Position numbers and translations under genes: made by a program. Of a stretch of DNA of 64,000 bases, positions 18,201-33,200 are shown piece by piece. Numbering within the stretch: the first letter of the stretch is position 1; every line of letters starts with the position of its first letter. Origin of the DNA: an uncultured Clostridia bacterium (GTDB lineage Bacteria; Bacillota; Clostridia; Oscillospirales; Acutalibacteraceae); contig CAMAZY010000013.1 of assembly GCA_945863885.1 (NCBI GenBank), positions 1-64,000 on the forward strand. The letters are read 5' to 3'. Under the pieces are notes generated by a model. It had not been told where the DNA came from. It saw only the letters and a list, made by a program, of their open reading frames with translations, and ran no database searches.

Positions 18201-21200
18201 CTTAACCTTGATGCTACCATTTATAATAATGGCGATGCACTTTATGACCGCCTGTTTATCCCCTTGTATCGTCTTTTAGGAATCAATCCGAGAAGCTACG
18301 ATTCAAAGGGTGGATTCTATTCAGGAACTGACATTAAAAATGCCTGTCCGTATGATATTAACTGGAAAGGTGAAACGGTTGGTATTACTCCTGATGGCGG
18401 TGTTACTTTCTGGAAGATGTTGATTTCACCGATCATTTATTGGTTGAACAACAAACTGTTTGTTAATCCGATTGAGACGATTCTTGAGATTCTTCCGAAT
18501 CTCCTGACCGCTCTTGATGACAACCAGATTTTACCGAAGCTTAAAAATCTTGCTCTTAAGCTCGAAATCAAGCCTCTTGGTATTTCCATTAAATTCGATC
18601 TTAATCTTACTGATATTCTTGTTCCGGTTCTTAACGATATCGGTCTTACAGATGCAGCTATGGAAGGCGGCATCAACGGCCTTCTTAAGGTTCTTTTGAC
18701 AGGTACCAGAGTGACCGGAAAACCGTCCGCAGCGGATATTGAAGCCGGTGGATGGCTGATGAAGGTCACTGAGCTTGCAGACGGAACGAAAGAAACCAGC
18801 ACAACCGAAGCCGCTGTTGTCAATATCGGCGGTACAAATTACTATATCAAAGCATGTGGTTTACTCACGCAAACGCTCTACTCTGCACTCGGAGACGGAT
18901 TGTTTAATTGGTTTACTTGGACCAATAATGTCGGTACAATTCCGCTTCAGATTCCGGTTAACCGCTTTATGGCAACCGGTACCCTCATGGGGGGAGCGCA
19001 CCCGAATTCACAGTCTCTGGTAATCCAAGGCTGTCAGAAGACTATCACAAACTACCACATCTACACCGACCCCGGCGATACGCTTCTGACGCTCTTCAGA
19101 TGGCTTCTTGACGACGGCACGATCTATGTGATTTCTCCGCTTCTTGAAGGCATGATCCCGGCGAAAGATGACGGTTCGTCCGTCCTCGACACTGTCTTCC
19201 AGATTGTTGACGGTCAGGCCGACACACTTCTCGGCATCCTCATCTGCTTGCTGAATGCATATAGCATTGACTTTACGGCGTACAAAGACCCGGCACGCAA
19301 CCCGGCCATATGGGGTAAAAATAACGCCGAGGGTACGGATTTCAAGTCATACCTGAATACCGATTACAGCACGAAATTCCAGGTCGGCAAATTCCTTCAG
19401 GAAACCCTTTGCGCAAAGAATACAGCTGTAACCGACCCGAACACTGCGACAACGGCAGATATGATTGCCAAGGCTGACCTTGCCATCGCAAACCTTGACG
19501 TTGTTATCGGCAAGCTTGTTCCGACCCTCGTTTCGCTTCTCGGCGACACACTGAGAGGTCTTGGCCTTGGTATGGAAGAAGTTATCACCAAGGTTGAAAA
19601 CGGCGAACTGACAACAATTAAAGACATCGTTGTCCAGGGCGTTGTCGGAAATGACCTTGTTGATATGCTCATGAAGCTTCTCTTCGGTACGAAGGAGCAG
19701 AAGGTAAATACTGCCGAAGACGGCACAACTACACCTGAAGTGGACGCAAACGGCAACCCCGTAATCGACAATGGTCTTTTAGGCAGTCTTTTAGGCGACC
19801 CCAACAGCATTATTGTTAAGCTTCTTGACGCTCTTGCCACCTTCGGTATTGACATTACACCGCTCGGTTTCTATAACTGCGCAATTGGAACAACATCATC
19901 AAAGAACGGTCAGATCGCTGCATGGCTCAACCGTCAGGCAGCTAACCATCAGAGCACTGATCCGAACTATCTCAAGAACAACGCCGGCAGCCATAAGCTG
20001 ATGAGCGACAACGCCGCAAAGGCAGAGCTTGCCAAGATGACATGGGCTGATATCGGTGTTGAAGCCGGCTTCGGCTGGTTCACCGAGGACGCCGACGCAT
20101 CGAAGAGACTTGATAACTTCATCGAGCTTGTCTGCGACTTTATCGGCCCCTTAAATCCGCTTCTTGGCTTCCTTCTTTCCGGCCAGAACATCACCCTTAT
20201 GGATGAGCTTACTCTCCAGGGTAACAACGGCTACTCCAAGGCGGTTGTTCCCATCCTTGAAGCGCTCGGCCTTGACAGCGCCTGCGTATATCAGAAGCAG
20301 TTCGACGCTTATGTATACTGCGGTACGGATCTGAACACGGATATTATGAGCTTACCGTCTGTAACAGACCCGAACCAGCTTGCAGGCAGTGCAAGACTTG
20401 CTACCACCAAGAATTCTCCGCTTCGTCCGCTCATGAATGCGATTAAGACGCTTCTTCTCGGCGACGGAACAAACAAGGGTCTTCTTGAAGCTCCTGTAAC
20501 CGTTCTTCTGTCGAAGCTTCCGAATATCGCTTACTTTATGTACATGTACAAGACCGACGACGGAAAGAGAACTTCGAACCTCTCCGTTGCGGTTCAGAAC
20601 TTCATCGCTCCGATTCTCAAGCTTCTCGAAATCGTTGACCCGATTCTTTCAAGAGTTATCGTTCTCGACCTTGAAGAAACACTCAACAACATCCTTGACT
20701 TTGAGACGCTGATCAATACGTTGCTCGGACGTCTTGTCGGCGACGGCGCAACCTTCAACCTTGACCTTCTCGACTTCGGCACCCTTGCGGCGAACTCCTC
20801 GCTGAGAGCGAACATCAACGCTCCGACATACAGAGGCAACGTCGGTGACAAGTTCACCAAGTTCGAAGCTTCTCCCGGACAGTTCTTCATCACTCTCATG
20901 AGATCGGCAGCTTCGAAGGAGATTATCGACGCTCTTGCCGGAGTTATCAACGGACTGTTCACCAAGAATCCGGCCAAGGATCAGGCTGAAGTTGAATCCC
21001 GTGAGAGAATCAACAACATTATCAAGATTATCTCCACGAACCTTTGTAAGCCGGTTACCGATGCTGACGCAAACGGCGCTCAGTATATCGACATTCTTTC
21101 CGGTCTTCTGATCGACGTGCTCACAGACTATGAGCCCGCCGACGGTGAGTTCTACTTCTATGAAGTCCTCAACCGCATTGACAATCAGCTCATTACTGAC

Positions 21201-24200
21201 GTTGAACAGACTACCGCATGGACTGACTATGCCATCGACCACGAGGGCTATGATTGGAATGCAACGGCCGATAAGTTCACCGAAGCCGAAGTGAACGCCG
21301 CAATCGAAAACCTCGACTATGTTATCAAGCAGGCAGTTCCCGACGTCCTTTCCGCTCTTTCCGAAGAGGGAATGCTCAACCTCGGCGGCATGCAGTTTGA
21401 TTTCGAGGCCGGAGACGGTCTGTGGACTCTTCTTCAGAACATCATCAGCGAAAATCTCTTCACTGACAACATCTTTGATACCGTAGTCAATCTTCTTTGC
21501 GGTGCTCTTGGTAAGTCCGGTTCGAATGAAACCACATCGATGCTTGCAAACGTCCTTAAGGCGGCCGGCTTCGATATGACTTACAACGCTTTCCTGTATA
21601 ACAAGGACGGCAGCAAGACCACCTTCTATGACTACATGACCTACGGCTTCGATAAGGACGCTGACGGCAACCTTATCAAGGCAACCGATACCAATAAGCC
21701 CGATATGTATCAGATCGACGGTAAGACAGTCGAAATGACATGGGCACAGATCTATAAGAACCACAGCTATATCGCTTATGAGTTCGACAAAGACGGCAAC
21801 CTTGTCACCAACACGGACGGTACACCGAAGCTTCTTCAGGCTACGACGACCAACGACAAGGGCGAGGAAGTTCCGGCTGTTGACGCTAACGGTAACCCGA
21901 TCTATGTCCGCGAGCTTCGCAAGACCGGCGCTGTTCAGCTTCAGGACGCAAGCGGCAACTATCTGTACACCTACACCGACGAAAACGGTGACGAGCAGAC
22001 CTATGCTTCTCAGTATGATCAGCTCAAGATCTACACCATCGGCACAGGTGCAGATGCCAAGACCTATAAGCTCACGGCTAAGTACGACGAAACCGCCGCT
22101 AAGGATTGGGCATGGGGTATGGATACCGTAACAGGTGCCGATGCCAACGAAACCTATTACAACAAGAAGAACAAGATGATTGAAGTCATCTGGTCAATGC
22201 TGACTCCGTTTGCTCCTGTCTTCTCGGCACTCTTTGCCGGCGACGCTCTCAAGCTCTTCGAGGGTATCAACATCGAGGGCAACACCGCTTACGAAAACGT
22301 TCTTCTTCCGCTTCTTCGTGCTTTCGGCTTCGAAGAAACCATCAAGTATCTTTCCACAACTCCGAGTGAGGTTGACGGTAAGACCAAGCTTGATCTTATC
22401 AACGATGCAAGACCGGAGGGTGAAAAGATCCCCGCAACCTTCATGAGTGTTGAAGAATATTACACCCTCGTTTACGGCGACGCCGCAGGTCCGGAATCCG
22501 GCAATGCTATGTCCGCAGAGGGCATGGGCAAGGCCGTTGCGACCATGGCAAACTATGTCTTCAACTTCGTCGAAGTTGTTGCTACCTACCCGATTCAGAC
22601 AATCATGACAGCGCTTCCGACTCTCGCCTACTTTATTTACGGCGACGGTCTGACCACGCTTGTCTCGAACGTTCTCGTTCCGATTACCACGCTCACCGAC
22701 CGTCTTGAGCCGATTGTGAAGCTTGACATCAACAACATCGGCGCAGGTCTTCTTGACGCGCTTTCAACCGGCAACTGGGCAAACTTCCAGAACGCTCTTC
22801 AGACTTATGTCTCTGTTGACGAAGAAACCGGTGAAATTATCGTAAACGAGACACAGCAGTTTTCACTCACCGACTCAATCCTTAACCTTCTCGGCAGTCT
22901 TGAATTCGATCTTTCGAGCGTACTCGGTAAGAACGATGACAAGATTGAAGAGGGCGAGTACAAGTACGGACTGATGCTCTTTATCAACAAGGAAGTTGAA
23001 GTCCGTGCCAAGGAGCTTCTTGCAACAGCCAACAAGCTTGAAAAAGAAGACGCAACCGCGAACAGAGAGGCTGTTGAACAGCTTCGTGCGGAAGCGAGAA
23101 ATCTCCGCGGCGGCACACTCAAGGGCTTCTTCAAATCCATCGCTGCTCTCGGTACTTCCTACGGCGCACTCGGTGAAACCGCACCGAACGGCGGAAAGAG
23201 CACCAATGTTAAGGTTAATAACTTCGGCCAGGTAACCGTAAGTAAGGCAGAAGTACTGATGTTCCTTCTCAACTTTGCTTTCGACAACCTTGCTCTCAAG
23301 CAGACCGTCGGCAGTCTTCTTGGTTACGACCTTACCGATGAAAACACCGACGAAGCCGAAATGCTCGACGAAATCATCACCAACGTATTCAATAACCCCG
23401 AAGCTCTCGTTGACCTCGTCGTTGAGCTTCTGACAAGCCATGATATTACCAAAGGTATCGAAATCGACCTGATGGAAATCGAGGCTGAAACTCACTATGA
23501 CTTCTACGAGGATGCCGGCTTTGAAAGCCACGAAGAGGTTCTCGAAGCAATCAAGAACGGTGAAGATGTCTCTGAAATTTCGAGAATGAAGACCGCTGCT
23601 GCTATCGACAACCTTGACAGCCTTGTCGGAACCATTCTCAACCTCTTCAAGGAAAACCTTATCACAGAGGGCAGCTTCTTCGAGAAGATCGGTCTGACGA
23701 AAGACAGCGACCTTACTCTCAAGGCTGTAGTTGACGCTCTCTTCGAGCAGTATCTCTACACCGATAAGGGTCTTAACGAAATCATGGGTATGCTCATCAG
23801 CACGCTCGGTGCCGAGGGCTCCTCACAGATTATCAACGTTGTTCTCAAGATTCTTGACGGCGCCGGCTACTCGCTGACTCCGCAGACCTTCAAGAAGAAC
23901 CTGCCGCAGCTTTCCGGTGTTATCGGCGACGCTAAGAAGTGGTCTGAGGTTGCCAAGAACAACGCTCAGTACAAATATGCTGTCAAGGATGATAAGGGCA
24001 ACACCATCGAAACCCTTTACAGCGCAACACAAGGTGAAACCGCAATTGACGGCAAGGCTGTTGTTCCTGTTATGATTCAGGAACAGGAAGTCAAGACTGC
24101 CGCTGACGGCACAAAGACCTATGTTTACACTTACACCGTAGGTGAAGGTGACGCCGCTGTTGTCACGGAAATTGAACTCGACAAGGCCGGCGAAACCACA

Positions 24201-27200
24201 TGGACTGACAGCGAAGGCACCGCACACGTTCTCTCTGCGAAGATGGTTGATACCGCTAAGCAGGAAACAGGCGTTGTCATCAACGTAAGCTGGAATGTAA
24301 CCGACCGTGACAGCTTTGTCGCTCTCATCTGGGATATGATTAAGCCGCTCTCCGGTATCTTCGAAGCATTCCTTGCCGGCGGTACCCTCGTGATCTATGA
24401 CAAGGTTAACATTTCCGGCACGAACGGCTACGAAAGCGTCATTCTCCCGGTTATCGAAAACCTTGCCATCAACAAGCTTACCAATACTGATGGTACACCG
24501 TATCTTGCTGAGGTTAAAACATACGCAGATTATAAGGCATTGATTGATGATGCTGATCCGAGCAACGATTCCATCATGCTCACATCGATCACCGACGCAC
24601 TCTTCGCTCTTATCGACTCCGTATGCGACAGACCGGTTTCCACTCTTGCTACGATCATTCCGTATCTTGCCCGCTTCCTTGAAAGCAACGGACTTGATGC
24701 ACTCATTTCCAACATTCTTGTCCCGGTCACAACGATCCTGACAAAGGTTGAACCGATCTACGATCTTGACCTTCTCAAGACGATCAAGGATCTCCTCAGA
24801 GACCTTGTCAAGAAGATGAACGCTCAGGAAGGCGCAACCACAGAAAGCATGGATCCTGCTCAGCAGGCAACTCCGGGCGCCTCTGCCGCCGCTTATGCTC
24901 TCAATGTAATTGAGGATACGGAAGCACAGGCAAACGACAACACGACTATCGCACAGAGACTTCTTGCTCCGTCCGCACTTGCTGACGACACCGTCGAACA
25001 GGATTATTACTTCATCGACATTATCTGGCAGCTTCTTGACAGTATTAAGATCAATGGCACTGCTATCGGTGACATGGTCAGTGATACGCTCTTTGTTGAC
25101 CTTGCTTCCTGCGCATGGCTCCCGGCCGCCGCTGAAGGCGAAAAGGGCAGCGACATCAGCATCGTAACCATCGACGCTGACGGCAGAGGCGGCAACATCA
25201 GTTATGCCGAAGCTACCGAATACACCGTTGACCGTGAAACCGTTCTTCTCAAGGTTCTTGAGTGGGTAGTCTTCACCGACGGTATCCGTGATCTTCTCGG
25301 CGGACTTCTGAATATCAACTTCGATATGGCAGCCCTTACCGAGGAAGACTCCAACTATCTCATCACTGTACTTCTTTACGGTATCTTCCAGGATCCGGAA
25401 GCTGCTGAAAGACTGGTAATCGATCTTCTTTCCTGGTACGAGGTTGAATATCAGCCCGTCAGAACCAAGGCTGACTACTCTGACCTGAGCACAGCGACAC
25501 CGATCGACTACGAAGGCAGAGGCATCGACAAGTCACAGCTTGAACAGCTTCCCGAAAAACTCGATACTCTTGTCGCCGGCATTATCCCCGTTGTTGTTGG
25601 TCTCCTTCCCGAAGGCGCTCTCGGCAACATCAAGATCACCGGTAGCAATATGGAAGAAATTCTCCATAACCTCGTTGTTGACCTTCTCAAGGGCGACGAC
25701 AAAAACGCAGGCCTTGGCAACAAGCTCATCGCTATGCTTGTTAAACTCATCGGCTCGAACGACTCCATCGGCTCGATTCTTCCGATGCTCAAGGAGCTGA
25801 CCGTAACCGATACCAACACAACCGGCGTTGACCTTACACTCAAATACTTTAAGCAATCCTCTGCCGCTCTCAATACTGTCTTTGCTGACTGTGAGACATG
25901 GGCTGATGCTTATGAGGCATTCAAGGTTAAGGTTAAGTATGTCGCACCCGAAAACCCGGCACCCGACTATGTCGCTCCGCTGACCGACGCTGACGGTTAC
26001 CTTCTTGCCACCGACGCAGACGGTAAGGCTATCCCCGTTTACGCAACCGACAAGGACGGCAACAAGATTCAGGCAACCGACAACGGCACCATGAAGGACG
26101 GCTATTACATCACAGCCGGCGACGGCAACCCCGTCGAAAACGCATACGTTGTTAAATCTGTTGACGGAAACGTGGTTTACGAATATCAGTACGACGTTGA
26201 ATTCACCGGCAACAACAATATCTTCGACATCAACAGCTATGAAGATGTTCTTGCGATCCTTGGTGACATTCTCACGCCGCTCGTACCGATCCTGAGACTC
26301 CTTCTTACCGAAGACAATCTTGTCATCCTTGACGGTGTTACGATCACCGCAGGTGACGGCTATGACCGCTTCATCATACCTCTCTTCGAGGCACTTGGAA
26401 TTGACAACATCATCGACAAGAATGAATTCAGAGCTCTTGACGACGGTGCATTCTGTGACAAGGTTATCTCCTACATTGACGCTCTTCTTGCCAAGATCGT
26501 CTCCTCACCGGTTCAGACAATCGTTGACGCTCTTCCGCAGCTTGTATTCTTCATCTACTCCGAAGGTCTTGCACAGAGCATTGAACAGCTTGTCGCTCCG
26601 CTGATTACCCTTGTTGACATGGTCAACGACATCACCGCTAAGAAGGTCGAAGCAGAAGGCAAAGAATTTGTCGCACTTGACATCTACGGCATGATTCTTG
26701 ACATCGTCAACGAAAAGGTCATGACTCCGAACGATATCGCTCCGGTTGATAGCGTTTACGGTCTGATTAACTCCTTCCTGACCGCTGAAGGTCTTGAAGC
26801 ACTGCTTAAGAAGATCATCGACAAGAAGAACACCGAAACCGGCGGCGACCTTGAGGCTGACCTCGGCTTCCAGATTAACGGCCTGTTCAAGATGATCATT
26901 GAAAAATGCTGCGTTGTTACCGACGTGAAGACGGTTCGCTACTTCGGCGCAACCGAAACCACCGGCGGACGCACCGTCAAGGGCGTTCAGACCAATGCGG
27001 CTGATACGATCATGCAGATCATTGCCGATACCATCCTCGGCGGCGACATGATCAAGAGCCTTCTTACCACCTTCGGTGTAGAAGTTAATGATACTGTCAC
27101 AACGATTCTTGACGCCATCACTGGCGAAAACAAGGATGTTATCATTAAGGTTCTCCTTAACTACTTCTTCAACTATGATGTTGAAACCATGCTTCTCGAA

Positions 27201-30200
27201 TACCTGTCCTTCGACAAGATTGAGTATGCATATGAAACCTATGTAGACGGCACGAAGCTTACCCAGCGTAAACTCAGAAGATCCATCAAGAAACTTGACG
27301 GCTCTATCATGAACGCAATCCCGAACCTGATCCCGATGCTTGAAGAGAACCCGACCTTCGCGGCGATCCTCAACAAGATCGGCGGTTACAGCGGACAGAG
27401 CCTGAAAGATCTTGTTCACGAAATCATCGAGGTTTATGCCTTCAATGATCAGATGATGAGCACGATCGTAGGTCTCCTGATAGGACTCCTCGGCGGCGAA
27501 CAATTGAGCGGCACACTTGCAACGGTTCTTCCGCTTGTCAAGGATCTTGTCGCAGGTCTTGACCTGACTCCGGCAGGCTTTGCGCAGAGCACAACTTCGA
27601 CCGTTCTTGCCGACTACATCAACGCGGCTATCGCTGCACAGCCGGCTGACATCGTAACCGATGAAAACGGCGATCCTGTACTCGACGAAAACGGTGATGC
27701 CAAGACCACTCCGCACGAAGCTACCTGGGCTGACATCGCGAACTACTACAGCTACTACGAATATTATTACTATGTAACAACTGCCAAGACAGCAGAGGTC
27801 GAAAAGACCGATGCCGACGGCAACGTCATCAAGGATGCAGAAGGCAACCCGGTTAAGGAAACCGTAACCACCTATGAACAGGAAAAGGTTACGATGTACT
27901 CGAAGGACGACAGTCTCCACGGTACAGCGGTTGCCGGCGTTGACGGTAAGACATGGTTCGGCTATGAGCAGGCTACCGACGCTAACGGCAAACTCCTTTG
28001 GGACGACGAAGCAAACGGAATCCCGACTGCAAAGCAGGCCACCAAGACCGACGAAGCCGGTAATACCGTACCTGAGACCGATGCTGAAGGTAACCCGGTA
28101 TACGTCCGCTCCGAGAGAATCAACGCTCTGAACGGCGACGAGCTCTTCGACTGGGGCATCGACAAGGCTACCGGTTTCGAAAACAAGAAGTCAGCTTTCG
28201 TTAACGTCCTTGCAGGCGTAGTCGTACCGCTTGAACCCGTTGTCAACTTCCTGCTTCGCGGCGAAGATATCAACCTTGCCGGCGCACTTCCGCTCAAGGG
28301 CAATAACGGTTATGAGAACGCTCTCTATCCGCTTCTTCAGGGTCTTGCTGTTGACCAGTTCGGTACTCTCGTAACACCTGAACAGTACAACGCTGCTAAG
28401 GGCACAAACGTTACACTTACGGCAATCACCGACGCATTGTTCGTTGTTGTCGATACGCTTTGCGAGAAGCCGGTTGAGTTCCTGCTCACCCTCCTTCCGT
28501 CGCTGAGCTACTTCATCGCTTCGAACGGCGTACAGCTCTTCCTGAACAACCTTCTTGCTCCCGTCATCGCTCTTCTTGACGTTGCTGAGCCTGTTGCCGG
28601 CACCCTCATTGAAGATCTGATCGGCAAGGCACTCGGCGAAACACTCAAGCCGTACATGCCGGAAGGCACAGGACGAATTGTAACGGAAGAAGTTACTGCA
28701 GAAGACGGTACTGTAACCACTAAGGAATACACCGCATACACAATTGATGAAATCACCGGTATTGCCGGCGAAAGCGGTGAAAACCTTGTTAAGATCCTCA
28801 ACAAGCTTCTCTCCGGTCTCCTTGTCAAGACGCCGGAAGGCGAAGAAGCTCAGATTATCAGCATCCTTCCCGAAACAGTATTTGCTGACTATCCTGAACA
28901 CGCAATCAACATCAATGCGGCTACCGGCACCGACAAGTACTACTACTGGTACCAGGACGGTGACAAGCTTGTTAAGATTGCTGACGAAGACTATAACTAC
29001 ACCATCCACGGAGATATTAAGAAGTCCCGCTATGTTGTTGACCACTTCAGCGTTGACATCGCAGACTCCCTTGTATTCCTCCTTGACACCGTTCTTTCCG
29101 ATGATCTTCTGAATGTTCTGGTTGATCTTATGGGTCTCGACCTGACAAGTGATACCGATATGCTCTCCATCATCATCAAGCACCTGATCGATGGTAACAT
29201 GAACGGACTTGTAGTTTCCGACATTCTTCATAAGCTGTTCGAAAACTACGACGTAACCTATGCGAAGCTGAACGGACTTCTGATCCCGCTTGATCACTAC
29301 GACTTCACCAAGGTTGACGTAGACGATGCAGCAGCGAAGGCAGAAAAGATCCCGACCCAGCTTGACAACATCATCGACGAGGCTATCCCCGTTCTCGCTC
29401 CGATCGTAAAACAGCTCATGTCTGAATCCAGACAGAAGGCTTACGAAGAAGCGAAGAAGACCGATCCGAACGCAAAACTTGCTGAACCGAACGTTCTCGA
29501 ATCAGCCTTTGCTAAGGTTGAGAGCGGTGACATCAACGCTGACCTTACGGCTGTTGTCGACAGTATCCTCGGTGAATTACTCTTCAACAACGACACCGTT
29601 ACAAAGGTTGTCAGACTTCTTCCGACGGTATACGCGATTGACATCATCAACATCATCTTCACGATCTGCACCTACGGTGACTACAAGATGGATCCTCAGG
29701 GCTATCTTGCACAGATCGACAAGAATTATGCGGCTGATGATAAGGCTGTTATCGCAATGCACAAGATTATCGGCAACGTCAACACATGGAAGGAAGTTGC
29801 TGCAAACAACACCGATCCGAGCGAAACGGAGAAGCTTCCGGCTCTTGACTTCGGTGTAACTGATTATGAGTCCTTCAAGCACGCTCTTTGCGTAGCACTT
29901 CACCCGATGTTCCCGATTCTCCAGCTCTTCACACAGGGCAAGAAGCTCACCTTGTTCTCTTACACCGGCGAACGCTATGTACCGGTTAACCTTGTTGAGA
30001 AAGACGGCACGGTTGTCATCGACGATTCTCGTGACGGCACGGAACTCGGAAACGGCTACTTAGAGGTTGTCGGCTCGAACTCCTACGAACAGGCCATTAT
30101 GCCGCTTCTTGACGCCCTCGGCGTATACGAGAAGCACGGTGACTGGGATGCCGCAAACAAGACCGGTCTGATGAGTCAGGATCAGTTCAACGAGATCGCA

Positions 30201-33200
30201 AACATCGAAGATCTTCTTGAATATCTCCTTGACATTATCTTCAACCTTGTCCACGACGTAGCAAAAGACCCATTCCAGTTCCTGTCGAGAAACCTTGCTT
30301 CGCTTCTGTACTACCTCGGCAACGACAATCTGTATTATCTTGGCGATACCTTCATCGGAACGGTTAACAACCTTCTTGCAATCGTTGATCCGCTCTACAT
30401 TGAAGGCGGTATCAGAGTTCCGGTTACCATGCTCAAGCTTGAAGACACCGGCTCACAGAAGGGACTTCTTTCAACCATCAATGACATGCTCGCCAATGCG
30501 AACATTGACTTCAAGCTTACGAAGGATATGATCTTCAAGCTTGCCGGTAAGATGGGCGACTACAAGGTCATTGACACGCTCAGAACGACAGCCGATTACG
30601 CACTCATAAACAACGAAGGCAAGTACGTTGACAAGGACGGCAACCTTCTTACCGAAGCTGACATCGCAGCCGGCGGTAGAAAGATCACGACCCTTGTCGG
30701 TGTTGACAGGTACTTCTTCACGGGACTTATCGACTTCGTATGCGCAGACGGTCTCCTCGGTAAGTTCATCGATACTTCGACAATGAATGCAATCGTTGCC
30801 GACATTATCAATAACGTAACCGGTCCGGAATCCGTTGAAAACGTAATCGAAATCGCTCTTAAGATTCTCAATAAGTACCTTGTTCAGTACAAGGCAATCG
30901 AAGAACCCGGCACGGCTCTTGTTAAGCAGTTCATCAACTATGCTGATTCTGTTGCCGACAAGAAACGTTCGGTAACCAAGGCCGAAACCGAAAAGGCAAT
31001 TGCCAACATTGACGCTGCCGTCGCTCCGATTCTTAAGCTTGTCGGCGTTGGCACGATTGAGGATCTCCTGAATCAGTATCTCTACACAGACGATATCGTC
31101 AATATGCTAGTCTCACTTCTCGTCGGTCTCCTCGGCGGAATGGACGCTGACACATGGAAGACAGTCGAAGATGTTCTCGGCTATGTCAAGGACGTAATCG
31201 GCATTGATATCCAGATCAGCCCGGCATATTATGCGACTGTATCCTCTGAACTTGCGGGCTTCATCGGCGACTGCACCACATGGGCACAAGTAGCCGAGAA
31301 GTACACCAAGTATGCTTACACCTACGACACCGGCAAGACCGATGCCGAAGGTAAGGCAATCACAGCCACAATCTACCTTGCAAACGCTGATCTCGACGGT
31401 CAGGAATATGACGTTGATCCGGCCGACGACGTAACCGATAACAAGGTACTTACCAAGGCTGTTACCACAACTTATAAGTACACCTACACGATTCCGGCTG
31501 ATCCGGACGTTGAAGGCGCAACAGATGAAACCGTAACTGTATGGCTCGACAAGACAGGCGAGACTGAGTACAAGGTCGGCGAAACCACCTACACTCTGAC
31601 TGCTGTTCTTGACGATGCTGACAAACAGGTAAGCGAATCCAAGCGTGTTACCAAGGTTGAAAGCGACTATGTATGGGGCGTTTCCGATGCCGCAACAACA
31701 GCTGAAAAGACCGACAAGCTTGTCAAGATCGTCTGCGACCTTCTCAAGCCGTTCAACCCGATCCTTGAACTCCTCCTTTGCGGCGGTGTTTACGGCTCCA
31801 CAGGAACAACCTTCGGCGACTCCATCGGCGTATTCAAGGAAATCAACCTCATGGGCGGCAGCGGTTACAACTACGCAATTATCCCGCTCTTCGAGGCATT
31901 CGGCCTTGAAGCTGACGAAATCAAGTCTCAGGCTGACTATGAAGCAACTGTAACCGCAAACGGACCGCTCAGCTACATTCTCAAGACAATCCTGACTACC
32001 GTCAACAACGAACTGAACACACCGCTCAGCTTCGTGCTTGACTTCATCGCAAACCTTGCCTACACCGTAAGCAAGAACGGACTTACCACCATCGTTTCGA
32101 ACCTCATCGCCCCGGTTAACGAGCTTGTCAAAGCTGTTGAGGGTGTAATCCCCGTATCCATCAATGTTGACCTTGTCGGTCTTCTTGACGGAACAGGTGT
32201 TGCGAAGCTTTACCTCGGCAACGAAGTGAAGGTTCATAACGCTGAAGTCGGTATCAAGGTTAACCTTGACTCTGCATCCCTCGAAGAAGCTGTCAAGAAA
32301 GTCATCATGAAGTTTATCCCTGCTCTTGAACTCGAGTTCAGAACCAAGGATATCGCTGAAATGGCGGCAGCTGTTGATGCAGACGGCAACATCATCTACA
32401 CCGACTCTGTTGTTGACCCGAAATGGGATGTATGCCTCGGCACACCGGGCAAGAACATTCAGGGCGACAAGGCTGATACCATTCTCGCTGTTCTTGATAT
32501 GGTTGTCACCTCCGAGAACATTCAGGCTCTGCTTGATCTTCTCAAGGTTGATATGAGCACCCTTGATCCGGCACTGGTTGATCTTATTAACAAGGTAATC
32601 GACAACCCGACAGAGGTTATTGATGCCGTTATCAAGCTTCTTTCCGGCAGCTACGAAATTGCACCTGTACTTGTTGAATTCGCATTCCGCTTCCTTGGCG
32701 AAGAGAAGTACTCCTACAAGGATGAACTCGGCGAATGGAAGTCAACGACAACAAAATCCATCGGCAAGCTTGACAAGATTATCAACAACGCAATTCCGGG
32801 CGTTCTCAAGCTCCTTGCAACCGGTGACAAGCCGATCGCATTCATCAAGGATCTGTATGACGGTCTCGGCGCAGCTGCTGAAACAGCAACCATCAAGACA
32901 ATCGTAGATTACCTGCTTGAGACAATGGCATTCAACGATGATATGGTTAACAAGCTTCTCGGTCTCATCGTAGGCGGCCTCGGCGGTCTCGACGAAACCA
33001 CCGTTAACCTCATTCAGGATCTTGTTAAGGAAATCGCCGGCATCGACCTGACTCCGAAAGGCATTATCGCAAAGACAACAAAGATCCAGGCATATCTGAA
33101 CACGTTCACCGCTTCCGACACCGAAAAGGGTCTGACCTGGGCTGACATTGCGAAGGCGTGCACCAAATATGCTTACACCTATGTAACCGGTCAGGATGCT

